DNA of 64,000 nt from Rhododendron vialii (taxonomy: Eukaryota; Streptophyta; Magnoliopsida; Ericales; Ericaceae). Below, piece by piece: positions 50,201 through 61,398 of the stretch; position 1 is the first letter of the stretch, and each line of letters begins with the position of its first letter. The notes beneath the pieces were generated by a model. That model made no database searches and had not been told where the DNA came from. It saw nothing but the letters and a program-made list of their open reading frames with translations. The stretch lies in the NCBI RefSeq assembly GCF_030253575.1, contig NC_080560.1, forward strand, positions 43,539,001 to 43,603,000. The letters are read 5' to 3'. The translations under genes and the position numbers were made by a program.

Positions 50201-50524
50201 GGGTGCCGCTATTCGCAGCCCTTTATTTTCTCCCATAGCCCACAACATTTCGGTAAATGGTTGTTGAAAATCATAAATAACATTTCGGTAAATTGCTGTC
50301 GAAAACAAGATTATATTTTGGTAACTACATGTCGAAAATATGTCCAACTTTCGGTAAACAACTGCCGAACATACATTTTCGGTAAATATCTGTTGAAAAA
50401 AATATTATATTTCGGTAATTGGATGCTGAAAATATATCTCAATTTCGGTAACTAACTGTCGAGTATAATTGAAAATATTTAACGGGCTATGGGAGAAAAT
50501 AGAGGGCTGCGAATAGCGGCGCCC
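50201..50524. mobile_element. hAT-like MITE with internal TTTCGGTAA repeats (324 bp)
   Basis: Inverted repeats of about 42 bp begin GGG(T/C)GCCGCTATTCGCAG. A perfect 8-bp target duplication, TTAATCAA, lies at 50193-50200 and 50525-50532, which suggests hAT. The inside is seven diverged direct repeats of about 28-35 bp, each starting ATTTCGGTAA and followed by TGTCGAAAA or a variant. It begins 18 bp after the end of the Mutator-like element. Confidence 0.8.
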
Positions 50525-50532
50525 TTAATCAA

Positions 50533-52225
50533 TTCCTCATTAGAAAGGCCAACGATGTAAATAGGCTGAAATATCTGAACTACCAAATGCAACGATTCCG
50601 CTAACGAAACCCCAAGGGGTTGGTCCGACGGTCTTGGCGTTTTTTCTTGTTAGCAAATCTTGAAATCACCTCACTCTCATGCGCAAGCATGTGACAAGGC
50701 TGGAGAAAGGTTGTGGGAGAGGCTGTCAGGGTTAGTCCCAAATGCGTGCGCACAAATTGGCCCCAACACCCTACATTACCCAAAAAAAAAACCACGGTCC
50801 CACTAACGAGGTGTGTAGTAAACGACATGAATATCTTTTGCTATATGTGCAAAATCATACAGTTCTAAAGGCATACAAAAAGTTTGTGGAACAAATATTC
50901 ATCATACGCTACAGTGTTCGAATCGTATGGAACAATATTGCCTTCTCCAATAGCAGATACCACTCCCTCTTCATCACGTACTCTTTTTGTCCTGCAAAGA
51001 TAATAATTCACTGTGAAAATACATGCAATTTTTAGATTAGAAAATAAAGTACTTTCGTGCGCGCATGATTTTTTTTATAGAAAAAATACACCAATTTCAA
51101 GAAGTTAACGAGGTCTTGGACGAGTGCCAGGAATCAATGGCGCCACTACCTTGGAAAATAGTCCTAAAACAACCTTTAAGAGTTGGCACAGTGATAGTCA
51201 CCTGACAATCAGGTACCACATAAAGTCTTTGGTCTAGGGAGTTACTCCCACCCACGTACTATCAATTGCTCTACCGTGTCACTCCTTATGGAGTTTTGCT
51301 TCGGTTTTGATTGAGTCCCATTGATAGGCAATGGAATGATCTTCCGGAATAGTCGATTCATCTAACAGGAGACCGAGTTACGAGCAAAAAAATGAAAATG
51401 GTCCTAAAAAATCTATCTGAGTTCCAGAGCATGTTGCGAAATTCAGTTGGTTTCCAAGTGAATCTCAACTACACATTTTAAAATCCGAAATGATTTTCTG
51501 AGTCCAAATTGTGAGATCAGACTTAATTCTCCACATCCTGAAGTTGCCTAATTTGCCTAATTTCCATAACCATATTAACATTATTGCCTTTTCTTATTGA
51601 GAAATGACTAGCAATTCATTTTTCATAAATACACTCCCAATTTAGTCTATTAGCGTATCAATTAATTTCACCACCTTGGCGCCTAGCTGCGGCGTCTGCA
51701 CAGGGATGGCAACGAGCTGCAGTATGATGAAGATCTTGACTACTCCTCCGACCTCCATGAGAGGATCGATGGGTTCGTCCACGACGGCAGATTTTTTTGC
51801 GGGTTTTGTATTTGTTTTTTTTTTCCATAGTTTGTTGTATTTTTGGACTAGTAGAGTACTTTGTACTTGTCTTTTGTGACTGCAAAATATGTTATGCTTT
51901 GTTTCCTAAAAAAGAAAAAATAGTTCCACCACCTTACATTAAGACACACGTCTCCAAGCGGGTGCCGAGCGCCATCCGGCCGTTCATTTTGGTACGAATA
52001 ACTTGAATTGAATTTGAGTGCATACAAATGTGAATCATCCCATGTCCAAAAAAAAATGTGAATCGTCCATTGCTCTGCTAAGATCCGAGCCGTGATCGCC
52101 GAGATGAATGGCCGGATCTGCCACTCGACACCGCTGCTAAGCGCGGGGTGCTTGGCAGCATCTCCCAATCCCCCTCCATATGTCCATTCATCAAACAAAC
52201 AAAAATAACGGTATTCTTAATGAAG
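50533..52225. other. intergenic upstream of galactinol synthase
   Basis: No gene is confirmed. 51660-51790 is GC-richer and can encode a short acidic peptide (RRLHRDGNELQYDEDLDYSS) that breaks off at a poly-T run; it may be a transposon or gene scrap. A longer open frame on the minus strand (52198-51848) shows no known motif. Confidence 0.45.
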
Positions 52226-52346
52226 CCACGTGTCAAAAGAAATCAAATTCCATTTAGAAAAAGATCTACAACTTATTTGCCTTCCAAAATTGCAATCCTT
52301 TTGTTTTTATCTTCATCAGTCTGATGTACACTCCTATATAAAGGGA
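52226..52346 (+). promoter_or_regulatory. galactinol synthase promoter: ABRE/G-box and TATA box
   Basis: CCACGTGTC at 52226-52234 contains the ACGTGTC abscisic-acid response core within a G-box. A TATATAA box lies at about 52335-52341, about 120 bp before the ATG, putting transcription start near 52365-52370. The arrangement fits the drought, cold or ABA induction known for many plant galactinol synthases; the response here is inferred. Confidence 0.55.
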
Positions 52347-52460
52347 TAGATAGGTTGTCATCTCCCCAATGCAAAAAATCCTCATCGTCTTCAAACCCTT
52401 AGTTTTCTTCCTCTATCTTATTCTATTCGATCCGTTTGATAGTTTAGAATTAGAAAAAAA

Positions 52461-54811
52461 ATGGAACAAAAACTGGAGGAATTAATGCCAAAAAGGGCAT
52501 ATGTGACATTTTTGGCAGGGAATGGGGACTATGTGAAAGGAGTGGTGGGTTTAGCTAAGGGTTTAAGAAAGGCAAAATCTGTATACCCTTTGGTGGTGGC
52601 AATGTTGCCTGATGTTCCAGAGGAGCATAGGGAAATCCTTAAATCTCAGGGATGCATTGTCAGGGAGATTGAGCCTGTGTATCCTCCGGCGAATCAAACG
52701 CAGTTTGCCATGGCCTATTATGTCATTAACTACTCCAAACTTCGTATTTGGGAGGTATGCGCATCTTATCCCAGATATTTTTTTTGTCCCGTAAAGTTTT
52801 TTTCTCGAAAGTTATGATTGTTTGAGCAGATTCATATTGCATTGCTAATGGACCTGGGGAGAAAAAAGCCTGACTTTATAGTGATTAATTTGATCTGTTG
52901 TAGTTTGTGGAGTATGGCAAGATGATCTACTTGGATGGAGATATACAAGTATTTGGCAACATTGATCACCTCTTTGACAATCCCGACGGCTACTTCTACG
53001 CGGTTATGGACTGCTTCTGCGAAAAAACTTGGAGCAAGACTCCTCAGTCCAAGATAGGTTATTGTCAGCAGTGTCCAGAAGAGGTCCAGTGGCCAACCGC
53101 GGAGTTGGGTCCGCCTCCTCCTCTGTACTTCAACGCCGGCATGTTCCTCTTCGAGCCGAAACTCTCAACCTACAATGACCTCTTGGAGACACTCAAGCTC
53201 TCTGTTCCTACTTCATTTGCAGAGCAGGTACTGATCAACAATGCTACTTTAGGGTCACATTCCATTATTTTGTCAATCTTCTCTGGATATGTTACACTAT
53301 TGGGAATATAACTTGATATTGCCTTCAAATCTTAGGTTTTATGGCACATTGATTACTATGTCTATGCCCATTTGAGTAGTCGAATTAATTATTAGCGAGG
53401 AGATTACCAGCGCACAATTATTGTATATCTGCACATTTAGGTGGTTTTTTTCCTAGTTTGATTCTAGGAATGCTCCTCGAATCAAACTTGATCTCGGCCC
53501 CTGAAAAAAAACCCCTCTCGGGACCAGACCTCAAAATTCGCAGTAGCTGCCCATCCTCTTTTTTTGGTCTATTTTAAAGTGCTAGCTATCTTTTTCTGGA
53601 CCAGAATCTATAGCGGGATAGACGCTCTAGGACACCACACTAGCATTTTACCTCATTGGAAAAGGGGCTTGTAGCGCGCAGTGTACTAGTGAAGAGGAAA
53701 AGCAAATTGAGATTAGATTACTGACGATGGATGAAGATCGAGAATAGGACATGTTTGGTGCCTCGCCCTTGTAACCTTCGCTGGAGACTTCAAATGATGG
53801 GAATCCTCTCGATAAAAAAGAGGCATGTTTAGTTGATTACAAAAAGGACATAACTTAACCCCGAACTGCATTATTCATTCATCTGAAATTGGATCCGTAT
53901 AATATTTTTCTTCTAAGGCTCATGATTGTTAATTAGAGTAAATTCGCGCGCATTAATGAAAATACCTGATATTTTTGCAGGACTTTCTGAACGCATACTT
54001 TAGGGATGTCTACCGCCCTATCCCTCCCATCTACAACCTTGTCTTAGCCATGCTGTGGAGGCATCCTAACAACATAGACCTTGACAATGTCAAGGTTGTT
54101 CACTATTGTGCTGCGGTGAGTTGGCTGATAAATAGTTGCAGTCTTTTCCTTTTAAAATTGGTTTAATTTTCCAAAATCTCACAAAAATAGAAAAACTTCA
54201 TAGTCATTTAATCTTAATAGTACTTGGGGTCAAGTCGATATATATTGGGTTCTATCCAGATTCCATAACGGATTTGATAGACACACCCTTTTTTTTTTTT
54301 TGCGTGTGCACTTTTTCTATGTCTATATCATTTGTAACTTTCTATGTATAACAAATTATTGCATTTGCGAAAAGTCCATAGTCCTAGAATTGGGACTTAG
54401 AAAATCGTCTTTAAAGTGAATTGTGTGATCTAGATTCACTTAATTGTGTTGGGACCACATACCCAAGTGAATCTGAACCACACTATTTATTTTCGAGAAC
54501 AATTATCTTGATAACAATTCCAGGAACGTAGAACCACACTATTTATTCACTCACTATTTGAGGTTTTGGTTTGTGGGGATGTTGTACATATATTGTAGGG
54601 ATCAAAGCCATGGAGGTACACAGGAGAGGAAGAGAACATGGAGAGAGAGGACATAAAAATGCTGGTAGAGAAATGGTGGGAGATTTACTCAGACGAGACA
54701 TTGGATTACAAGAACAGCACAAAGGATATTGGGTCGTCTGAACCTTTCATTCTGCAGATTCCTGAGGCTGGTGGTGTAGACCACTATATCTCTGCTCCAT
54801 CTGCAGCCTAA
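52461..54811 (+). CDS. GolS: galactinol synthase (GT8 family)
   Basis: Makes galactinol from UDP-galactose and myo-inositol, the first committed step to raffinose-family sugars, in the cytosol. Exons: 52461-52754, 52904-53227, 53981-54115, 54599-54811. They join in phase to 321 residues, within the usual 318-345. Visible family features: RAYVTFLAGNGDYVKGVVGL near the N-terminus; the metal-binding DxD in MIYLDGDIQVFGNIDHLFDN; YFNAGMFLFEP; and HYCAAGSKPWRYTG across the last intron. It ends in the hydrophobic pentapeptide APSAA typical of the family. The first ATG of the transcript is used, and no upstream in-frame ATG follows the predicted start site. All key residues are intact. It lies between the two Helitron copies, the nearer one beginning 743 bp after the stop codon. 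Confidence 0.96.
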
Positions 54812-55553
54812 ACATTCCAGGATTAACAAGGATATATCTATAACTATAATAAGACAACTGATTGTTGTTCGAAGAAGTTGATGAAGTGCGTTTATATATA
54901 TATTGGAATCTAGAAATTATAGTGTTTGAAATTGCTATTGAGAATATACTCTTAATTTGTAGCCAAATTTATTTTGGCAAAGTAATGTTACGATGCTATT
55001 GCTATGAACTTTTCCAGTTGATAGATAATTTTGTGCCTATCAATACTAGTAATGCGGACTCCAAGTCCATTGTGATTTTTCTTAATGAATTAGATGAGTG
55101 ACATGCCAAATAAAATGAACGATTGCTGCAATCATAGAGATCGAGCCGATCAATTTGTATGTCTGAGGAAAAAAAAAGAGAGCCGGTCAATTAGTATCTA
55201 TTTCTAAGCAGAACAAGTTAACAAACATTATAATTAGAAAATTGACCTTCACACTCCCCTTTCGTCCAAGTGCGCGCACTCTATTTTTTATTTTCATTCA
55301 TGTAGAATTACAAAATTACACTTCATACATTTTTCTCTTCGTACATGAAAAGGGTAATCATGTAATTTCACGAAAGGGTGAGTTGACATTTTAGCTTTGT
55401 TGTGTCTACCCACCTACCACGTAGAGATCACTAATATAAAGGCCACCAGATCCATAAAACTTTTCCAAAAAATTATTACTTGCTCTTGCTCTTGCTTCTT
55501 CTACTAGGTTCTTATATTTGAAGTATTTATTTTTCATTTTACAAGACATGTCA
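54812..55553 (+). other. galactinol synthase 3' region and spacer
   Basis: It contains the 3' untranslated region, of unknown length. Nothing else recognised before the Helitron at 55554. Confidence 0.5.
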
Positions 55554-55893
55554 TCTATATAATATGAAGCAGCGGTTTTTTAATTCTCTATATTTTGGAC
55601 CATCAGATTTGTACATATTTTTTCTATAACTGAGATTTACGGGTTGTAAGACTAGAAATATACTTGCAAAGAATGAATATTTGGAAGAATGATGAAAGAA
55701 AAACTAAAATTAATATTTTCTAATCTTATTCTAATTCTTTATTTTTGAATTTTCCTTACTCTCCTAACAGTTATCAATAAAAAATGATTACATTGATCTA
55801 GGGCTGTCTCTCTCTCTCTCTCCCTCACACATTAATTTAAAAATGGATTCCAATTTTGAATCCAAAAGTGTTTTCTCTCTCACACATACGTTT

Positions 55894-56367
<474 letters not shown>

Positions 56368-57014
56368 GTATATATATGTGGGCCCTGTCATTTTTTGAAA
56401 TGTATTCAGATTGCTAAATGTTTAGTTAGTTGAGTGATTGAGGGGGGAAACTGATTAATTAGATATTTGGTTATTTGATTCATTGCAATATATTGGTGGC
56501 AACAAATGTATTGATTTTGTTGCATCTTGATTCTAAGTCATAGTTTCATCTTCGCCTTCATTGGATTGAAAGCCAACAAAAATATAGATGTGCATGTGTT
56601 TCCGCATTGGAATTAATTTTCTTATTTAACTTAATTTTTTGTAGTACATAATGCAAAAGTGTAGGGTCTATTCATACTTAACAAAAGACAAATTGTTGCA
56701 ATGATGGTTACTTTGATTCAATGGTTTAGGCTCATTCTCCTTCTTTTAGTAAAGTGCTCACTCTTTTTGTACATATTACACAATTGCTGTGTGGGTTTAT
56801 TTACTCCTAACAATTGTACATTAATGTCTTCGTGATTTTTAAAAATAAAAAGAGAAAAATACCAAAGCTTTCCAAATTTTGTACTAATTCGAAGAATATA
56901 TATATAGGGGAGTATTCCAGGGACACAAAGAAAGACAGTCCATCTCAACCATTCAAGCCAATGACTAAGATTAGAAGTTCAAAAAGAATTATTATTGGCC
57001 GCAAAGAATTACTC

Positions 57015-58467
57015 TGCTTCACCAAAACATAACCGTTGAAATAGGTTGATTTACCCCGAGCGGGTCATTATCAGCATAAATACCGAAAAGTCCGGAATCA
57101 TTCCCACAGAGATAATCTTTACAGCTTGCTAGGATTTTTAGATATAAGGGTTTGCGGCGTTTAGACGGCCAACTTTTGGTTTTGCTTTGAAAGGTGGAAA
57201 ATGCTCTTATGAAAAAGACTAGAAAATGAGTTTGAACTAAGAATTAAAGGCGGCAAGGCATAAAAGTTCATAACACTTGTAACTTTAGCCATCTAACAAT
57301 TCTCAACGAGAACACGATTGAATCGCACAGCATAGGCTATCAACCGGAAGATTTAGCTATGAAACCAATAAAGACTAGAAGTGTAGTATGGAAAACGATT
57401 GAGCTCTTTCATTCTCTTGGCAAACACAAACCGAGACATTGCTTCGGAACCATGTGAGCGAACACATGATCACCGGAGATTAACATCGGCAAGTTTTGTT
57501 ACATAAAAGGCGAACCCTTCTCATTTTCCATACCAAACCTCAAGCCATGAGTTGAGAAAGTCAAGAATAACATAAGTCACGAGGTGTTAATCACCCGATG
57601 CCAAGCTTAATTGACTACTCACACATAATCAAAGAACTAAGCATGGTAAGAAATTTGGCCATAAGATTTAACCGATAGAACCGGAAATAAAGGATCCACT
57701 TAATAGCTACAACATTAATTAACAAGAAAACAAGAAATGGACAATACCTTAAGTGGTTCTTGAAGAAAAATGACTTAAAAGCTTGGAAGCTTTAATGGAG
57801 TTCTCAAATTTAATAATACTTAAAAGCTACAAATGAACTAGATCCAAACATGGTAAAGGAGAGTCCTATTTATACACAAAGGCTTTCTCTCTCCTCAAAA
57901 GTCAGCAAATATCCCATAAAACTACCCATTAAAAGAAAGTTTTCATAAGTGGAAAGTTTAAAAAAGTAAGAAAAATATCTGCTGGGAACAAAGGTTATCG
58001 ATACCATAAGAAAAGGTATCGATAACATCAGTCAAATAGTCCCTCGTAGAAAGGAGTTATCGATAACTCCAACCAAATATTATCAATACCCTCAAGTCTG
58101 GACAACTTCTGGACCAAAATGGTGCAAAGGTATCGATAACCTTTAAAATGTTATCAATAACATTCTTCAAAAATGCAGCCTTTAGACTGATGCTCTGCCT
58201 TTCTTGCCTCGGCACCACCGGGCATCCTCCGAGCCATCATCACTCGACTTCTTGGACTTGGTGACACAACACCTCATGGCCTCGGGTGCTCGGTTACCCT
58301 CAAGGGTTATCCTTGGTGTCAAAATACACCTTATTCTCGCGTTTAACGTGAAACGCTTACAAAAATACCTTATGCGCAATATTTAACATAAACAACCATT
58401 TAAAAATATAAACGCCACAATTTGGAGGATTTGAGTACCAAGATTATAGAATCTTGGGTGCTTATCA
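57015..58467 (-). mobile_element. solo LTR nested in Helitron copy 2 (1,453 bp)
   Basis: On the minus strand it begins TGATAAGCACCCAAG and ends GGTGAAGCA. A 5-bp duplication, TACTC, lies at 57010-57014 and 58468-58472, within a unit of the 20-bp repeat array. It is homologous to the solo LTR at 43-1543. It shares the TATA region (minus strand, about 57865-57875), the ATCGAT palindromes (57988-58160, including the perfect GGAGTTATCGATAACTCC) and a block reading TTTAGACGGCCAACTTTTGG here. Confidence 0.9.
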
Positions 58468-58472
58468 TACTC

Positions 58473-59109
58473 CTAGCCACAAATAATTACTCTTGGACGC
58501 AATGAATTACTCTTGGCCGCACAGAATTACTCGTGGCCGAAAATTACTTTTAACCGCATTGAATTGCACTTGGCTGCATCGAATTACTTTTGGTCACATC
58601 GAATTGCACTTGGCCGCATCTAAATTGTACTTGACCACATTGAATTGGACTTAGCCGCGAAGAATTACTCTTGGCCATACAGAATTACTCTTGGCCGCTT
58701 CGAATTGCACTTGGCCGCATCGAATTGCTCTTGGCCACTGCGATTTACACTTGGCAGTATCGAATTGCACTTGGCTGCATTGAATTGCTCTTGGCCGCAT
58801 TGTATTGCTCTTGGCTGCTACGATTTACTCTTGGCCGCATTGAATTGTTCTTGGCCGTATCGTATTGCTCTTGGCCGCTACGATTTACTCTTGGCCGCAT
58901 CAAATTACTTTATGGTCTCGCAATTCTTTGCGGCCAAGTGCAATTCGATGCGGTCAAGAGTAATTCGTAGTGGCTAGGAGCAATTTTCCACGACCATGAG
59001 TAATTCTTTGCGGCCAGGAGTAATTTTTCATAGCCAGGAGTAATATTTTGCGGCCATAAGTAATTCTTCGCGGCTATGAGTAATTCTTTGCGGCTAATAG
59101 AAATTCTTC
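58473..59109. repeat. bipartite inverted 20-bp repeat array, Helitron copy 2
   Basis: Same units and same orientation switch (TATGGTCTCG at about 58912-58921) as 46540-47112. The first repeats of the left arm lie at 56985-57014, separated by the solo LTR. The copies of CTTGGCCGCATCGAATTGCA are better preserved here than in copy 1. Confidence 0.85.
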
Positions 59110-59942
59110 GATTGAATATGAGCAGCTCATTATAGTAATTCACACCAAATGACCCTAGAGAGAGAAAGTCCCACATCTCTCTAGAAATCTTTTTCACATC
59201 TGAGGTTTGGGAGGGAGGCCGCCTCACCTCCCTCCCCTCCTCCTCTTCCCCCTCGTCCCTCCTCACCTCTTTCTTCTCTCACCTTCATGCTTCCAGGTTC
59301 CCCAGATTTCGGGCAAGGGTTTGTTGAACGGCGAGGTCTCCTCGGAGTCGGCGGCGCCGACAGATGATGGTTCCTCAGGCTAGTTTTCTTCCTTCCTTTC
59401 TAGATCTGAAGGCATTGGACTTGAGGTGAGGTAATAAGATGAGCGGTTGGGTTTAGGGGTTTTCTGCGTTTCGTTTCTTTTCTTTGTTTTTTTTTTCTGG
59501 TAGTTCCCGTTGGCTTTCTACGGCTATTTTGGGTTTCCCCCAAATCAGTCCGGTCTAGTACCAGTTTGGTTGTTTCCCCAAATCTGGTGTGGAAGAGGTG
59601 GTGGGCGAATAATTCCGGAGCCTATTGAGGATTAGTTCGATGATGGTGGGTTGATTGTGGTCTCGATCTTGCTCCGTACGCTTCTGGCCTCGCGCCGTTG
59701 GCTGTTTTCGAGGTCCAGATTTCATAGGTGTTTTCTCGGGTTTGAACTGAGAGTTCGTTCTGTTTGGGATTCTCTTCTATCTGACCTAGATTGGTTCTTT
59801 TTTGGTGATTTCGCCGGTCTTACTTCTGCAGGGGGTGCCTGTGTCGAAGTCTTAGTAGTTTTGGTTCATTCTTGTATTTTTTGATGAAATCTATATTGCC
59901 TTTATGCTTTGTTATGAAATGAAATGGCTGTGTTAAAAAAAA
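59110..59942 (+). mobile_element. poly-A retroposon, probably LINE-derived (833 bp)
   Basis: It is flanked by the 9-bp duplication AAATTCTTC (59101-59109 and 59943-59951) and ends with a run of A directly before the duplication. It interrupts the 20-bp repeat array relative to Helitron copy 1. The body is C/T-rich at the 5' side, then G/T-rich, with no complete protein. It could be a LINE with internal deletion or a processed transcript; no intron-containing parent is visible here. Confidence 0.7.
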
Positions 59943-60402
59943 AAATTCTTCACGTCAGATTCTTTTTCTTTTTAACTAATTGGTAATATAATAAAATTGT
60001 TGTTCAATACTACTTGAGCTGTTGATTAAATGATTTGAATTTCATGATCTGTCTGAGATTAAAGATTGCAGGTTTTCGTTGGAGCCTTTTGGGTAGACAG
60101 AGTTTCAAACTCTACTCCTTACTTGATTATATGTAATCTTGGAACTATTTTGATTTTCTATTTTTCTAGGTCAGTTTCAAATTTTTGAGAAGTAGATTTT
60201 GTTGGGAGAAGGGAATTTTTTCTAATTCACGGTTATTTGTAATGCCTCTCTCGGATAAGGTGGGACCATACGCATATTCGGGACTTAGCTCATGTGAGAT
60301 GGCATAAAAAAGAACCGTTGTATCCACACAAAAAAACCTACGAAAAAGTGGGGTTTGATACTTCATTTAGACGATGTTTGGAAAGTATTGGGCAATTACT
60401 AG

Positions 60403-60934
60403 TCTATATTATAAAAATAGAGCGATTTTTGTCTAAGCATACAAACCCATAGTCCTCTGCAACCATCGGATCACCTTTATATGTTGATCCTAACTGTTCG
60501 ATCAATAAATGTTTCCTTATATATAAACCTATACCTACGAAGACATTTTCTAATCTTCAATTATGAATTGACCTGTTGTAGGGTAATATATACACTTTCA
60601 TTTTCAATTGATTATCTTTTAGTTTTTTCCCCTTTTAAGTTGATTTTATTCGTTTAAAGAAGGTTTATAAGAACAAAAAAAATCATCAAATTAAATATGA
60701 GAGCTCATCTTATAGAAAATGTGTTATTTTTAAATATTCTTTAATGTTGAATTGAATTGATGTGTGCCATTGTTATTTTATGTAGCTGATTAGATGAACT
60801 CTGTTTAAACATATTTGGAAACTAATACTTCTAGAAAATGTCAGTTTGGTTGGTGGGGCGGCCAACAGTAGAGAGAAGAATTCATTTAAATTGACTGTGT
60901 TCAGAACGTGTTAGAAGGCACGAGCAATCACTAT
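60403..60934 (+). mobile_element. possible short Helitron directly after copy 2
   Basis: The 5' end TCTATATTATAAAAATAGAGC is very like that of the Helitron at 38633-42783. At 60906-60924 a stem (CGTG...CACG) precedes AGCAATCACTA, resembling a Helitron 3' end. The last base is T instead of G, so the terminus is damaged or the call is wrong. If correct, Helitron copy 2 was inserted exactly at its left boundary. Confidence 0.45.
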
Positions 60935-61252
60935 TCTCTCACAACATATAACATTTAATTCAAAAAATAGATACTTATTCGAAAACGGAGCATAACTCAT
61001 AATTGAGAGTTTTGTTTTTTCCTAAGATCTCTGCTTAAAAATCTTTCAGATGTTATCTAACTATTACAAAGGCAATTCAACAGAACTTTTAAATGGAACT
61101 ATGCTCCGATTTTAAATGTCTTCGTTGCTAGTAGACCGTGTGATTGAACTCCAGAAAATTTAACCGAGCCCGTCCATCTTCGCCCATAAAGTCACCACTC
61201 ACTAGTCCAAATCCTCACCAATCTAAGGGGAGAGAGAGAGAGAGAGAGCGCA
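60935..61252 (+). promoter_or_regulatory. upstream region of the HS1-like gene
   Basis: The probable promoter and leader of the gene at 61253. A (GA)n run at 61229-61248 sits directly before the ATG. No TATA box could be assigned with confidence. Confidence 0.4.
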
Positions 61253-61398
61253 ATGGATGCGGCCAAATCCCAGGGAGTGGTGAAGCACATATTGCTAGCC
61301 AAGTTCAAAGATGGAATCCCACAAGACCAGATCGACCAACTCATCAATGGCTACGCCAAACTCGTACATCTCATCGAACCGATGAAGGCTTTCCACTG
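61253..61398 (+). CDS. stress-response A/B-barrel protein, first exon
   Basis: MDAAKSQGVVKHILLAKFKD followed by GYAKLVHLIEPMKAFHW matches the N-terminal half of plant HS1-like dimeric A/B-barrel proteins (about 110 residues, family name from memory). In known members FHW is followed by GKDVS, and an intron after the first two bases of the Gly codon fits the donor at 61399-61400 (CTG|GTACCC). No second exon with the expected GKD...HQG and HIFES-type sequence was found before 64000, so it is beyond the window or lost. A near-repeat of the exon's CTCGTACATCTCATCGAAC lies in the intron at about 61413-61431. Confidence 0.7.

Noticed and set aside
51848..52198. 116-codon minus-strand frame upstream of galactinol synthase
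   Set aside because: No family motif, biased composition, and it runs into the promoter region of a convincing gene.
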